Of a DNA stretch of 64,000 nt, positions 32,103-43,799 are shown piece by piece. The notes under the pieces were generated by a model, which ran no database searches, had not been told where the DNA came from, and saw nothing but the letters and a program-made list of their open reading frames with translations. The DNA is from Tenrec ecaudatus (taxonomy: Eukaryota; Chordata; Mammalia; Afrosoricida; Tenrecidae): assembly GCF_050624435.1 (NCBI RefSeq), contig NC_134547.1:29560419-29624418 (forward strand). The letters are read 5' to 3'. Positions within the stretch are counted from its first letter, which is position 1. Each line of letters opens with the position of its first letter. The translations under genes and the position numbers were made by a program.

Positions 32103-33997
32103 TTTGTCATTTCTTGCCCTGTCCAACGTCTCCCATCACCCACTTTTCTGTTATCTGTCCCCCAGGGAGGAGGTCACATGTAGATCCTTTAATCGGGTCC
32201 CCTTTTCCAACCCACTCTCCCTCCACCCTCCCAGTATCGCCACTCACACCACTGGTCCTGAAGGGATCACCTGCCCTGGATTCCCTGTGTTTATGGTTCC
32301 TATCTGTACCAGTGTCCATCCTCTGGTCTAGCCAGACTTGCAAGGTAGAATTGGGATCATGATAGTGGGGGGAGGAGGAAGCATTTAGAAACTAGAGCAA
32401 AGTTGTATTTTTCATCGTTGCTACATCGCATCCTGTGTGGCTCATCTCCTCCCGGGACCCCTCTGCAAGGGGATCTCCAGTGGCGTAAAATGGGTTTTGG
32501 GTCTCCACTCTGCACTACCCCCCTCATTCACTATGGTAAGATGTTTTTGTTCTGATGATGCCTGATACCTGATCCCTTAAACACCTCGTGATCACACAGG
32601 CTGTTGTGTTTCTTCCATGTGGGCTATGTTGCTTCTGAGCTAGATGGCCGCTTGTTTACCTTCAAGCCTTTAAGACCCAGACACTATATCTTTTGATAGC
32701 CGGGCACCATCAGCTTTCTTCACCACATTTGCTTATTCACCTGCTTTATCTTCAGCAGTTGTATTGGGAAGGTGAGCATCACAGAATGCCAATTTAATAG
32801 AAGAAAGTATTCTTTCATTGAGGGAGTACTTGAGTGGAGGCCCAATGTCCATCTGCTACCTTAATATTAAACCTATAAATATATGCACATAGATCTATTT
32901 CCCCATCCTCATAAATATTTGCATATATTCATGTCTTTATCTAGACATCTATAAATGCCCTTTGCCTCCCAGCTCTTTCCTCTATTTCCCTTGACTTTCC
33001 TCTTGTTCCATTATCATGCTCAGTCCCTATGACGATTTCAGCAATTCCTCTTGATTACATTACCCTTGATCATGCCCAACCAGGCCACCCACACCCTCCT
33101 CACCATCAATTTGGATCACTTGTTGTTCCCTTGTCCCTGGGTTTGAAACACCACTACCTTTCCCCCCACCTCTCCCTCTCCCACGTCCCCCCAGAACTGT
33201 CAGTCCCATTGTTTTCTCCTCCAGATTTTTCATCCAGCCTATCTTATTTAGACAGACCTGTGGAGATAATAACATTCACAAAAACAAGACAGAACAAAAC
33301 CAAGCAACACTATACAACAAAACAACAACAAAACAATGACAACAAAACAAGACACAACAAGAAAGAAAAGCTTGTAGTTAGTTCAAGGATCATTTGTTGG
33401 CCTTTAAGAGTATTTTTCAGTCCAGTCTGTTGGGACACCATGCCCTGGTCCCAAAGTCCACCTTCAGCATTCCTTGGGGACCTCGCCACTCCATTGCTGT
33501 TCTGTTGTACCCCCTTAGTGTTTTGCCTTGGTGTGGTGAGATCAGATCGGGTGCAATTCCCACACTCTGTCTCCAATGTTGTTCTCTGTAGAGCTAAGAG
33601 TCAGTGAGGGGCGTCATGTCTCATAGTGGGGCTGGCCATGTGGTCCTCTCTGTGGACTGGCTGCTCTAATTGGGGTCATCGTCTCCAAGGCCTGGTGGGC
33701 CAGGATGTGCTCTAATCTCTCCTCCTCCCCCTTCATCAGCACCTGTGTGCTCTGATCAGATATGTCCCTTTCCAGGAGTTGCAGATTCAATGCCATCCTA
33801 TGAAATAAATTCTTCTGGGGGGAGGGGCAGGTGTCCATTAAAGTTGGGATTGGGGCCGGCCCACAAGACCTCGCCACTGGTTCCCTACTCCATGCCAGCA
33901 TGTTGCATTCACATCTTGGAGCACTGGGTTGAAGTCTGGTCCCTCTTTCCCTGTGGAGATATAAACAAGACCCTCCCTTTGGTCGATTGAGACCCTT

Positions 33998-34060
33998 TTA
34001 TTAAGCCTTAAACAGGTTAAAGACAAGTCATCCTGATGAGAGAAACCATTGGCATGAGTG
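33998..34060. repeat. Short dispersed sequence also at 43205-43262
   Basis: 'agccttaaacaggttaaaga', 'gatgagagaaaccattggca'. It matches 43205-43262 closely. Upstream matches (31700-31745 and 43150-43205) are separated here by the L1. Read on the minus strand it contains AATAAA, so it could be the 3' end of a transcript or an LTR. Not identified. Confidence 0.5.
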
Positions 34061-34650
34061 TAAGATAGACTCCATTTAACTCACGACCATGGAGCTAAGT
34101 ATGTTGGTGTCCGATGCCCTCAAGCGGGTTCTGATCTGTAGTGACTCAATGCACAGCAGATTGCAATACTGCCTGGTCCTGCACCATCTTCAAAATTGTT
34201 ATATTTGAGTCCATCGTTGAGTTCAAAATTGTTGTGTTGTGTGTCCATTGCATCCCTATCCTCTTTTCCCATGACTTTCTGCTTTACAAAGCATGGTGCC
34301 CTTTTCCAGAGACTGGTGTGTACTGGTAATAGATGGGAAGGTACACGACGCAAAGGCTCACTCCTTGCTTCTGGTTGTACTTCCTCCATGATAGATCTGT
34401 TTGTTCTTCTGACGGTCCATGGCATTTAGGATATTCTTTACTAACACCATAATTCAGTACATCAATTCTGCAATCTTTCTCACCCATTGCCTAGCTCTTC
34501 CATGCAGATGAGCTGAGTGAAATGACTATGGCTTGGGTTATGAACACCTTATTCCTCACACTGCTGTCTTTGCTCTTTAACACTTCAAAGAAATCTCGTG
34601 CAACAGATTTGCTAGCCTGTCATTTGATTTACTGACTGCTGCTTCCACCA

Positions 34651-34785
34651 GCCACTCCTCAGGAGGAAGATGGAGCTTTCTTCTCCTGTGAAAAATTACA
34701 GTCTCAGAAACTCACAGGAGACCCTGTCCTACAGGGTCACTCAAAGTTGGAATGGACTCGATGGCAGCGAGACTTTGTCTTCCTT
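34651..34785 (+). mobile_element. AfroSINE in the RTE
   Basis: 'ccaccagccactcctcagga', 'cagtctcagaaactcacagg', 'gttggaatggactcgatgg': plus-strand right part of AfroSINE. RTE resumes directly after. Confidence 0.75.
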
Positions 34786-36149
34786 CCATGATTGTGAATC
34801 TAAGCAAATTGGAATACTTTACAATTTCAATCTTTTCTTCATTTAGCATGATGTTGTCTACTGGTCCAGTTGAAAGGATTTTTAAAAATTCACATTGAAG
34901 TAAAACCCATCTTGAAAGCTGTAGCCCTTGATCTTCATCAGGAAGTGTCTCGATTCTCCTTGGCTCTCAGCAAACAAGGCTCTCCTCGGTTGTCAATGGG
35001 TCTTCCTCTGAGCCTGATGCCATGGTTTTCTTCATCTAGTCTAGCTGCTCAGGTTATTTGCTCAATATACGTATTGAATAAGTGTGATGAAAGGTACAAC
35101 TGTGATACACCCTTTGGACAGCTGCCTCTTAGTCTATGTCCAGTTCTGCATGTGCACAATGAAGTGTTCGGGATTTCCCTTTCTTTGCACTGCCATCCAC
35201 AGGCTTATTTTTTGTGCTACACCCTGTCTAATGCCTTTCTGTAGTCAATACTTCTTTCTGGTGTTCTTTGTTTTCAGCAACGATCTATGTGATGTCAACA
35301 ATGCCCTTGTTCCATATCATCAGCTTTAAAACTTTTTTGACATTTTATTTTTTTCCATGTCATCTTCTGACTCGAGTTTGATTTTTTTGGCAGTTCCCTG
35401 ACTGTGTACTGCTGTGAACATTTTTTAATTGCCTATGGCAAAGTTTTACTTGCATGTGATAATATTGCTCAATAATTTCTGCATTTTATTGGGTCACCTT
35501 TCTTTGAATTGGGCACAGATATGGATCTTTAACAGTCTGTTGACCACATGTGCCGAATTGATTGGCATAGAGTAGTGAGTGCTTTCAGTGCCAGTTAGTG
35601 GAAGCATTTCGATTGGTCTGTCAGTTCCTGGAGCTTCGTTTATGCCTCTGTGCAGCGTGGACTTCTTCCTTCAGTACTGCTGTTCTCGATCATATCTTTT
35701 AAAATGGTTGATTGCCCACTCATTCTTTATGGTACAATGACTCTGTGTATTCTTTAAATCTTCTTTGGGTGTCTCCTGCATGGTTCAATATCGTCCCCAT
35801 ATCACATCCTTGGCCATTAAGTTCCGACTCATAGTGACCATATCTTGGGTTTCTGAGATTGTGGGTCTTTACCAGAACAGATAGTCTCATATTTCTGTCC
35901 CTGACCACCTGGTGGGTTTGAACCAAGGGCCTTGCCATTAGCAGTCCAATATTTATCCAGCATTGCCATCAGGGGTTCTTATTTTGCTGATAGAGTCCTT
36001 CAATATTACAACTGAGGGCTAGGATTTTATCCTCAGTTCTCTCAGCTTGAGATTTACTGGGTGTTATTTCTTTTCTGTTTTCTAATGCCAGATACAGTTC
36101 ACTAAAATATTTTACTTTGTCTTTTTGAGCTTCCCTTTAATATTTCCTT

Positions 36150-37140
36150 AAAAAATCATTTTATTGGGGGCTCATACAACCCTTATCACAATCCATACAT
36201 ACATCAGTTGTGTAAAGCACATTTATACATGTGTTGCCCTTGTCATTCTCAAAACACTTAAGCCCTTGGCATCACACTCCTCATTTTTCCCCTCTCTCCC
36301 TGCTTTCCCTCCCTCCTGAACCCTTGATAATTTACAAGTTATTATTTTGTCACATCTTACACCGTCTGATGCCTACCCTCACCAACTTTTCCGTTGTCCG
36401 TCCCCAGGAAGGAGGCCACATGTAGATCCCTGTAATCGGGTCCCCCTTTCCACTCCACCCTCCCGGTATCACCACTCTCACCACTGGTCCTGAAGGGATC
36501 ATCCGCCCTGGATTCCCTGTGTTTCTAGTTCCTGTCTGTACCAGTGTACATCCTCTGGTCTAGCCGGATTTATAAGGTAGAATTGCGATCATGATAGTGT
36601 GGGGAGGAGGAAGAATTTAGGAACCAGAGGAAAGTTGTATGTTTCATCGTTGCTACACTGCACCCTGACTGACTTTTCTCCTCCCCACGACCCTTCTGTA
36701 AGGGGTTGTCCAGTTGCCTACAGATGGGCTTAGGGTCCCCACTCCGCACTTCCCCTCATTCACAATGATGTGATTTTTTGTTCTTTGATGCCTGATCCCT
36801 GATCCCTTCAACACCTCGTGATCACACAGGCTGGTGTGCTTCTTACATGTGGTCTTTCTTGCTTCTCAGCTAGATGGTCACTTGTTTACCTTCAAGCCTT
36901 TAAGACCCCAGATACTATATCTTTTGATATCTGGGCACCATCAGCTTTCTTCACCACATTTATTTATGAACCTATTTGTCTTCAGCGATCGTATCAGGGA
37001 GGCGAGTACACAATGATATGAATTTTTGTTCTTTGATACCTGATAACTAATCCCTTCAGCACCTTGTGATCACACAGCCTGGTGTGCTTTTTCTATATGG
37101 GCTTTGTTGCTTCTCAGCTAGGTGGCTGCTTGTTTACCTC
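36150..37140 (-). mobile_element. L1, 5'-truncated, inside the RTE
   Basis: Starts 'aaaaatcattttattggggg' and follows the L1 3' UTR. The host sequence is duplicated around L1 plus R2: 'cctttaatatttcctt' (36134-36149) and 'cctttgatatttctt' (37743-37757). The interior has a tandem duplication of 248-bp period: 36762-37009, then a partial second copy to 37139. Confidence 0.85.
36762..37139. repeat. Tandem duplication in L1 3' UTR, 248-bp period
   Basis: 'acaatgat(g/a)tga', 'tttttgttctttgatgcctg' and 'gatcacacaggctggtgtgc' occur at 36762 and again, slightly diverged, at 37010. About 1.5 units are present. Other L1 copies here have one unit. Confidence 0.75.
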
Positions 37141-37738
37141 CTGAGATAGTTTATTGTGCCAGCCTGGCTGATAAAAACATGTGGGATTAATTGAAGGGCT
37201 GAGAGATAAATGGTTCCGTGAACCTCGCCACTTGTCTCTCGCTCTTTGATCATTGGACCAGTGTGTGGCTGCCTCGTTTGTTCTGTGCCTCAATTTGCAA
37301 GCTACACTACCTGTAGGACACCTAATCTGTGAACTGCGTCGCTGTAATTTGAGGTCCCTTTAAAACTTGCCTCACCAGAGAATTGGAATGTACATCTCTG
37401 GAGCTGGTGACTGATGGTTGGTGACCTGGATGATGGTTGGTGACCTGCTTTGCTGTTTGCTGCCTATGCTGGAATAGCCTAGCTCTCTCTACAGAGGACT
37501 ACCTGGCGGCCCTCAAGACTTGAAGGACTGCCACTGTCTCACAAGTCTCTCACAGGAGTGAGTTGCACTGAGCCATTTGTATTGCTTTATAATTTAACCG
37601 TTCATTTGTTGTATTATATATCAATCTATCTGAATATAATTTAACAGTTCATTTCTTGTATTATCTATCTATCTATCTATCTATATATAAAATTATCATC
37701 AATCTGGTTTTATTTCTCTAGAGAACCCTGTCTAACAC
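37141..37738 (-). repeat. R2-related repeat
   Basis: On the minus strand it begins 'gtgtgttagacagggttctc' and 'tagagaaataaaacc' and ends near 'ggcacaataaactatctcag', like the R2 copy in the mariner and the start of R1. It carries a TATC/TA run at 37655-37690. It abuts the L1 5' end, and both lie inside one target duplication. Confidence 0.65.
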
Positions 37739-37989
37739 ACCTCCTTTGATATTTCTTGGTCAATTCTTTGACTTCATCCTGTCTCCAATTCATTTTAACT
37801 ACTCTACATTGAAGAATAAATTTTAGGGTCTCTTCTGAAATATTTCTTTCCTGTCTCTTTACCAACCTTTTGCTTTCTTTGCATGTAATATTCTTGATTT
37901 TATCCCACACGTCATCAGGTCTTTAATCATTAATGTTTAGTGAGTCAAATGTGTTCTTGAGAAGTTCTCTGAATTCAAGGGTGGTATAC

Positions 37990-38487
37990 TGTGGCAGTTA
38001 CATAATCTCCTGTCAACTTGCAAAGGAGTGGAGTCTAGCCTGTCAATTAGGTCACAGCTTGATGACCTCATTTGGAGGTGCAACAGTGATAAATAGCTGA
38101 CTGGAGGCCAGAAACACGCAGACATTCTGCTTCTCTTCCTGCTGACAAACCACACAGAGACCCCTGATGGAACCAGAGCCCTGGAGCTGGAGGAGCCACG
38201 TGGAGACCCAGGCCAGTGCTGAGATGCTTCCATCGCCATTGCATCCACCAGACTTTCCACCCAATGGCCTGTGATCTTCCTGCATTCTGCATCATTGTCT
38301 GTGTTGCTTGAGTCTGAAGAGGAAATTATAGACTGGTATCAGACATATAGGATAATATTGAACTTATGGACTTGATCTGACTGGGCTGGGATTTTTAAAA
38401 TATATAATTACTCTTTGATATAAAGCTCTCTCTTATACCCATATGAGTGTCTCTGAATTTGTTTCTCTAGTCAACCCAGCCTGACAC
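37990..38487 (-). repeat. R1 repeat in the RTE
   Basis: Near full-length: 'tgtggcagttacataatctc' at the left, 'ggagctggaggagccacgtg' in the middle, 'tcaacccagcctgacacat' at the right. The RTE is continuous across it. Confidence 0.85.
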
Positions 38488-38714
38488 ATCTACTTCAGGT
38501 CATATTTTGGCATTCATGGACTTGTTTGAACTTTCTTCAGCTTTGACTTGAGCAGTTGGTAGTCTGTTCCACAGTCAGCCCCAGGCCTTGTTTTAGCTGC
38601 ATATTTGCAAGTTCTTTTCCCACAGATGTAGTCAATTTGATTCCTGTGTATTCCATCTGGTTAGGTCCTCCTATTTAGTTCCTATTTATATTATTGGGGG
38701 GAGGGTGTTTTCAA

Positions 38715-38890
38715 GGAAAACACTGTCAAGTTACTGCCTTGAAGGCCGTCAGTTGTCAGACTACAGATAAGCCCCACTCTCTGCTGTTGAGGACAATGGG
38801 CTACTTCTCCCTAAAGGCTTGGGACCATTAGCTTGGTCCCTGTAGGTGGGGTTTACACCCTACTGATAATTATATATAATTATATATATT
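38715..38890 (+). mobile_element. LTR-A fragment flanked by a doubled RTE segment
   Basis: 38728-38872 matches the 5' part of the LTR at 39683-39827 at about 94% ('gttactgccttgaaggc', 'cagactacagataagcccc', 'ccctactgataat'). The remaining LTR is missing. A ~30-bp RTE stretch occurs on both sides: 'ggggagggtgttttcaagga' (38697) and 'ggtggggtggttttcaagga' (38892). Confidence 0.75.
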
Positions 38891-39559
38891 GGGTGGGGTG
38901 GTTTTCAAGGAAGAAGTTGTTGGTCTTACAGAATTCAGCGTGTGATCTCCAACTTTGTTTCTTTCATCAAGGCCATAGTTTCCAAATACCAATCTTTCCT
39001 CCGTGTTTCCAACTTCTGCATTCCAGTCACCAATAATTATAAATGCATCTTGATAGCACGTCTGATCGATTTCAGACAGAAGAAATTGGTAGAATTTTCT
39101 ATTTCTTCTTCAATGCCTTTAGAGGTTGTTGTATTAATTTGAATAATAATGCGAATGGGTCTTCCTTGTATGTGTAAGATACCCTACTACAGGCATCTTT
39201 GTACTTCAGGCTAGATCTTGAAAGGCTCTTTTTGATGCTAATTGAAACACCATTCCTCTTCAATTTGTCTTTACTGGCAGAGTAAACCATATGATTGTTC
39301 CATTCAAAACGACCAATCCCAGTCAATTTTAACTTGCCAAGGCATAGGATATCAATCTTTATGCATTCCATTTCATTTTTAATGACTTCCAATTCTTCCT
39401 AGGATCTTATTTTGTAAACTCCAGTCTGATTATGAATGGATGTTTGCAGTTATTTCTTCTCATTGTGAGACATGTGCCATTAGCAAATGAAAGTTCCCAA
39501 AGCTTTGCTCAATCCACATAGACTCTGCCACAAAACCAAAACCAAAACCACAAAAGATC

Positions 39560-40363
39560 AACTCTAGTTTGAGAAGGTTAATCTTCCTCAGTTTTGGGGA
39601 AACAGAAAGATTTCTCCCAAGTCATCTCCCCCAAATATATGTTAGACTTAGGACACTGCTTGCAACTAATGGTAAATGATTGTGAAGTTACTGCCTTGAA
39701 GGCAGTCAGTTGTCAGACTACAGATAAGCCCACTCTCTGCTATTAAGGACAATGGGCTATTCTCCCTAAAGGCTTGTGACCATTAGCTTGGTCCCTGTAG
39801 GTGGGGTTTACACCCTACTGATAATGGTTTCTATGGAGATCCAGAGACCAGGTCAAACAGGTTCAGTGACATCCAAAATTAGGCTGCCATCCTGAATCTA
39901 GGATCTGCCCTTCTTGTCACATGTTTACCCCAATCCCTCCTCTTCCTATTGTGTGTATACCCCTAGATTGTCCCCCTCTCATTGCTGTGTAACCTATAGT
40001 GTAACCCCTTCCTGTAATGTATGCCTTTACCTGTAATTAGGGGGCTTGCATGCCCCCCAAAGATATATAGGTCTGGGTTAGCAATAAAGAGCTCTCTCTC
40101 AGGCTCCCCTCTTGGCTACTTATGGGTTCCCCCTCTCCTCTCCCATCCTCTCTCCCCTGTTCCCTTTACCCTTGTCCTCCTTCCCCTCACCCTCTATCCA
40201 CGTGGATCACCAAGTGGGGCTGAGGTGAGCATTGCTACCATGGAATGTATCTCACTCCATTATTTCAATCTCTCATGCTCTCTATGAATATATATATATA
40301 TATATATTCCAATTGTGCCTATCAAACCTGAGATTAGTTGTGGGGGCCTGGCCTCCCCCCACA
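39560..40363 (+). mobile_element. Solo LTR, family A, in the RTE
   Basis: Has 'gaaacagaaagatttctccc', 'cactgcttgcaactaatggt', a TATA-like 'gatatatagg' at 40064, AATAAA at 40083-40088, a T/C-rich U5 and a TA run at 40288-40308. It ends '...cctccccccaca'. The family A LTR at 29344-30207 is its mirror-orientation relative. No viral genes. The start is approximate. Confidence 0.75.
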
Positions 40364-41059
40364 TCAGTTTTTTGAGTGGCTTCCAACCTGTGGTGCTTAT
40401 TTATGGCACTATATTTGATAACACTCTGTGGTTATTCATAAGGCTTTCAGTGGCTAATCCCTAAGAATTGGACAGTCTATTACTTCATCCTTGCCTGTTC
40501 TTAGTCTGGAAGCTATGTTTAAACCTGTTCACCATAGGTCAGTCTTCACCCTGCTGATATTAGAAATATTGGTTGCATGACTTCCAGCATCTTAACAGTA
40601 CACTAGTCACCACAGTACAAAAACTGACAAATGAGTGATGGGGGATAAGTATACACAACAGAAAGCCAAGGAAATCAGAAAGTAATGATTGGAGGCAAAT
40701 GAATTAATCACTGACAGGATTATAAAAGCAGGGAGTCCAGCTCCAGACCTGAAGAGTGGCCAAGGGTCAGAGGGCTTTTCACTTCTGTTCCACAGTTTCT
40801 TCCTATACCACTCCTGATTTTCTAACGCAATCCTGTTCAGAGTAGTTGACAGTGGTAGCTAGGCACTATCTAGCTCTTCTGGTCTCAGTGTCATGAAGTG
40901 TGGGAATTTGAGAACCAGGAAGAGAGTGTATGTGGACAAGTTCTTTATTCTCATATTTAAGAAACCTGGGAGGCCAGGTTTCTGGGTGGAGGGAGGTCTA
41001 TAAGTCCCAATGACATCATAATTAAGATTAATTCCCATAATATCCCCCTGTAATAATGC

Positions 41060-41575
41060 CATTTTTAAGGTACTGCTTGTGAGTATATGGTTGCTACTAT
41101 ACTGGCAGTCAGACCAACTAACTCTAAGGATGGCCCACTCCCTTCTGGTGAGGACCATAGATTGTTCCTCTGGAGAAGAGCTCAGGGGCACTGAAGGTCA
41201 AACCAGTTTAGCGACAACCAAGGCTGAGCCACTGTCTTAAATGTAGAGCCTGCCCATCTTGTTACCTTTGTGCTTTCCTGTCACATGTATGCCTCTAGTA
41301 CCTCCGCTTCCTATTGTGTGTATACCCCTAGCTCATCCCCCTCCTGTTATGTGTATGCCTCTAAGACAACCCCTTCCTGTTATCTATGTGCTTACTGGGG
41401 CTTGATGCCCACGATTATATAAGCTTGTGAGAGAATACATTCCTGTCTCATTCTGTTTCTGGTTGCCATGGAAGAGGCGAGCCTTCGCATACCTTGTCTG
41501 TTGTTCCTTTAATTTACCCTTCAATTATACAACTGATCCTTGGACTCATTCCATCGTGGATGTCAGGCCTCCACA
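41060..41575 (+). mobile_element. LTR-A-related solo LTR, diverged
   Basis: Keeps family A order: 'ggcagtcagaccaactaac', 'gagcctgcccatcttgttac', 'ttcctattgtgtgtataccc', a TATA-like 'attatataagc' at 41415, ending 'caggcctccaca'. The poly(A) signal is degraded (AATACA). Confidence 0.65.
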
Positions 41576-42149
41576 ATAGAGATTCGTGTTTGAGTGGCCC
41601 ATTAATCTATTGGACGAATTGTTTCCATGCATCTTCAATTTTCTTCACTCTTCCTACCGCCTGACAGAGAGAGATCAACAGTTGCACACTAGATGACTGC
41701 TTAGGAGCCTTTTTGACCAAGGCAGGATGTAGAACACTGTCTTTGTGGACATTTTGTGCCATTCGACCTTGGTGTTTCCTGAGACCATGAGCACCCCAAC
41801 CTTTGGATGACGTGCATCTTCTGTAAATCATTAAAGGCATGCCCATGGAAGTTCCCTGAGGGCAAGACTGCACCTCCGTAGACTGACCTGGGAGTTGTAA
41901 CTCTTCAAACGTACTCTGCCTGAGGACAAAGCCACCATTTTGCTCTTTAATGATCAGAAGCCACGGGGTGTCTAAAAACTGCAAGTCACAATCTTCCACA
42001 AACCAAGTGCTTTAGAACTTAAGCTGGAATACTTTTCCTTTAACTTCTAAAAAGTTGTATTTTTTTAAAGTGCTTGATTTCCTAAATTCCTTTGACGTAT
42101 GATTCTGGTTGCTTTTGCTATGTTTAACACATTGAGTGGATTGTTATGG
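41576..42149. other. Unassigned, with a 130-codon minus-strand frame
   Basis: The open frame at 41607-41999 (minus) starts MEDCDLQFLDTPWLLIIKEQ and ends 'KKIEDAWKQFVQ'. Composition is protein-like, but I recognise no family. It could be a retrocopy fragment. There is no poly(A) or promoter evidence. Confidence 0.35.
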
Positions 42150-42195
42150 TTGGTAGGCCGATGTGTAACGCACTACGCCACCAGGGCGCCTCAAA
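42150..42195 (-). mobile_element. AfroSINE head fragment
   Basis: 'gtgtaacgcactacgccacc' and 'agggcgcc': the 5' end of AfroSINE in reverse. Confidence 0.6.
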
Positions 42196-42764
42196 AGGTA
42201 AACAGTTGAAACAAGAATTGTAGAAACTCCTTTAAGTTCTCTTTTTCAAAAATGCTCCTCAGTGCAGCAGTATATTATTTAGAGTACTAGACAACCATTG
42301 GTGTTTAGTTGAAATCATGTAGCTTCTTATTATGACAGTATCAGCAGATCTCGTCTCCTACTCTTGGGAGAGAATTATTGTTTTACTTCTGTGTCTTGTG
42401 CTTTGGTTTCCGTTCATCGAGTAAAACATTTAAGTAGCTACCATATGCACTGAGCCAAGTGATAGTTTGGTTCTGACTCCCAAATCTTAAGCTGTGCCCT
42501 CTGCTCAGGCAGCATTCCTCTTCTCCCCATTCAAAGGGCATCTTTGCCTGAAACAGCAAACCAGCTGTGGCAAAACTGGATGTGGACTTGAATGGGGATG
42601 GGCACCAGGAATGATTTCAACAAGGTCTTGGCTTTGGAAAGCACAATGAATTTTTCCTTTGTCTACGGAGCTCAACCTGCCGTCTCTCTATTCTATCCAT
42701 AACCACAAGCCAGAGTGTTGCTAGCAGAACCCGCCTGTCAGCCTTTCATTTAAAGCTGAGCTCC
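42196..42764. other. Unassigned stretch
   Basis: No gene or repeat recognised. Confidence 0.3.
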
Positions 42765-42934
42765 ATCCATTGCCTGCAAGTTGATCCCAACTCATAATGA
42801 CCCTGTAGAAGGTTTCTGAGACGGTAGATCTTTATGGGAGCAGACACCCTGATCCGTGCCCCACAGAGTGGCTGGTGGGTTTGAACCACTGACCTTTTGC
42901 CTAGGCCATGCACTACCATATGGCCAGGGCTATT

Positions 42935-42986
<52 letters not shown>

Positions 42987-43112
42987 TTATTTATTTAAAT
43001 AAAACATTTTATTGGGGCTCATCCCCAAGAAATGACTGGTGGGTTTGAGTCCCTGATCTTGTTATTAACAGCCCAACACTTACTTAACTCATCGCGCCAC
43101 TGGGACTTCTTT
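42765..43112 (-). mobile_element. AfroSINE, microsatellite, L1 tip, AfroSINE fragment
   Basis: 42765-42930 is AfroSINE in reverse ('gatcccaactcataatgacc', 'gtggctggtgggtttgaacc'). 42932-42990 is a (TATC)n microsatellite. 42998-43022 is the last bases of an L1 ('aaaacattttattggggctc'). 43026-43112 is a second AfroSINE fragment ('tgactggtgggtttgagtcc', 'catcgcgccactggga'). Confidence 0.75.
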
Positions 43113-43740
43113 TTAAACAGATGAGATATCATAATGTGAACTATTGGCAGTGTTGTTTGAAGGGGAAGAAGACCCAAAATCAAACATTTTCTTGACCTCT
43201 TTATTTAGCCTTAAACAGGACAAAGACAAGCATCTTGATGAGAGAAACCATTAGCATGAAGCCATCATCGTGTCCAAAGAACGCACAGAAGAGAGTATTC
43301 TCAGCATTCAGACAGTTGGCCTTACTGCCATGGGATTGTAGTTGAACACTACGGTGGCAACCTCGTTCTTAAAGGTAAGCATTTGAATTTTATCAAAATA
43401 AAGAGTGTAAATTCCATTGCTCTGATCACTGTAGCAGTTTGTCATGCAGTTCCCTCTCTCTTTTTCTCTAGATGTAGTTATAGGTGTAGCTATAGATATT
43501 CATCTCAAGGAAATTACTCATGTAGATGCAGAGGCTGACAAGCCCCAAGTCTGTTGGTCAGATGTCAGGAGAGGGATGTCATGCCTGACTCGTGGAACTG
43601 CAGTATTGGCTCATTGGCTACAGATCTTGACAAGTCCAAGATCGGAAGGCAATATGATAGAACTGGAGGACAGATGATGGTGTGCTGGATGCAGGGTCCA
43701 GAGTGAGCAAAAAGACAGAAATCTGTGTCAGAATATTGTG
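43113..43740. other. Mostly unassigned; contains the short dispersed sequence
   Basis: 43150-43262 pairs with 31700-31745 plus 33998-34060. 43263-43740 is unassigned and holds a 77-codon plus-strand frame without support. Confidence 0.4.
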
Positions 43741-43799
43741 TATAAGGGGGCTTCAAACATTTATAGAAAGAGACCATAATTAAAATATATTGGAATGCT

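Larger units (their letters stand above)
31746..33982 (-). mobile_element. L1, 5'-truncated, with 15-bp target duplication
   Basis: The 3' end is at the left ('cgttttattagggggtcata'). The L1 3' UTR order continues to 'gtggagatataaacaagacc' at 33960. Flanks are 'tcgattgagaccctt' on both sides (31731-31745 and 33983-33997), perfect hallmarks of target-primed reverse transcription. A 128-bp foreign segment sits in it at 31970-32097. It contains no ORF2. Confidence 0.93.
34100..40640 (-). mobile_element. RTE (BovB-type) LINE, near full length, opened by several insertions
   Basis: Segments at 34100-34650, 34786-36149, 37740-37989, 38488-38715, 38890-39550 and 40370-40640 are consecutive pieces of one RTE in reverse. 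They run from the 3' tail to RT, the mid region and the endonuclease ('cacagatgtagtcaatttga' at 38623, 'ccagtcaccaataattat' at 39021), then the 5' UTR. Gaps are filled by AfroSINE, L1 plus R2, R1, an LTR-A fragment and a solo LTR-A. Every reading frame is broken. Confidence 0.85.

Noticed and set aside
33029-33607. 192-codon plus-strand open frame
   Set aside because: Lies wholly in the L1 3' UTR (antisense). It includes low-complexity Lys/Gln/Asn from an A-rich tract.
42932-42990. Regular short repeats as a CRISPR-like array
   Set aside because: A plain (TATC)n microsatellite without spacers, in vertebrate DNA.
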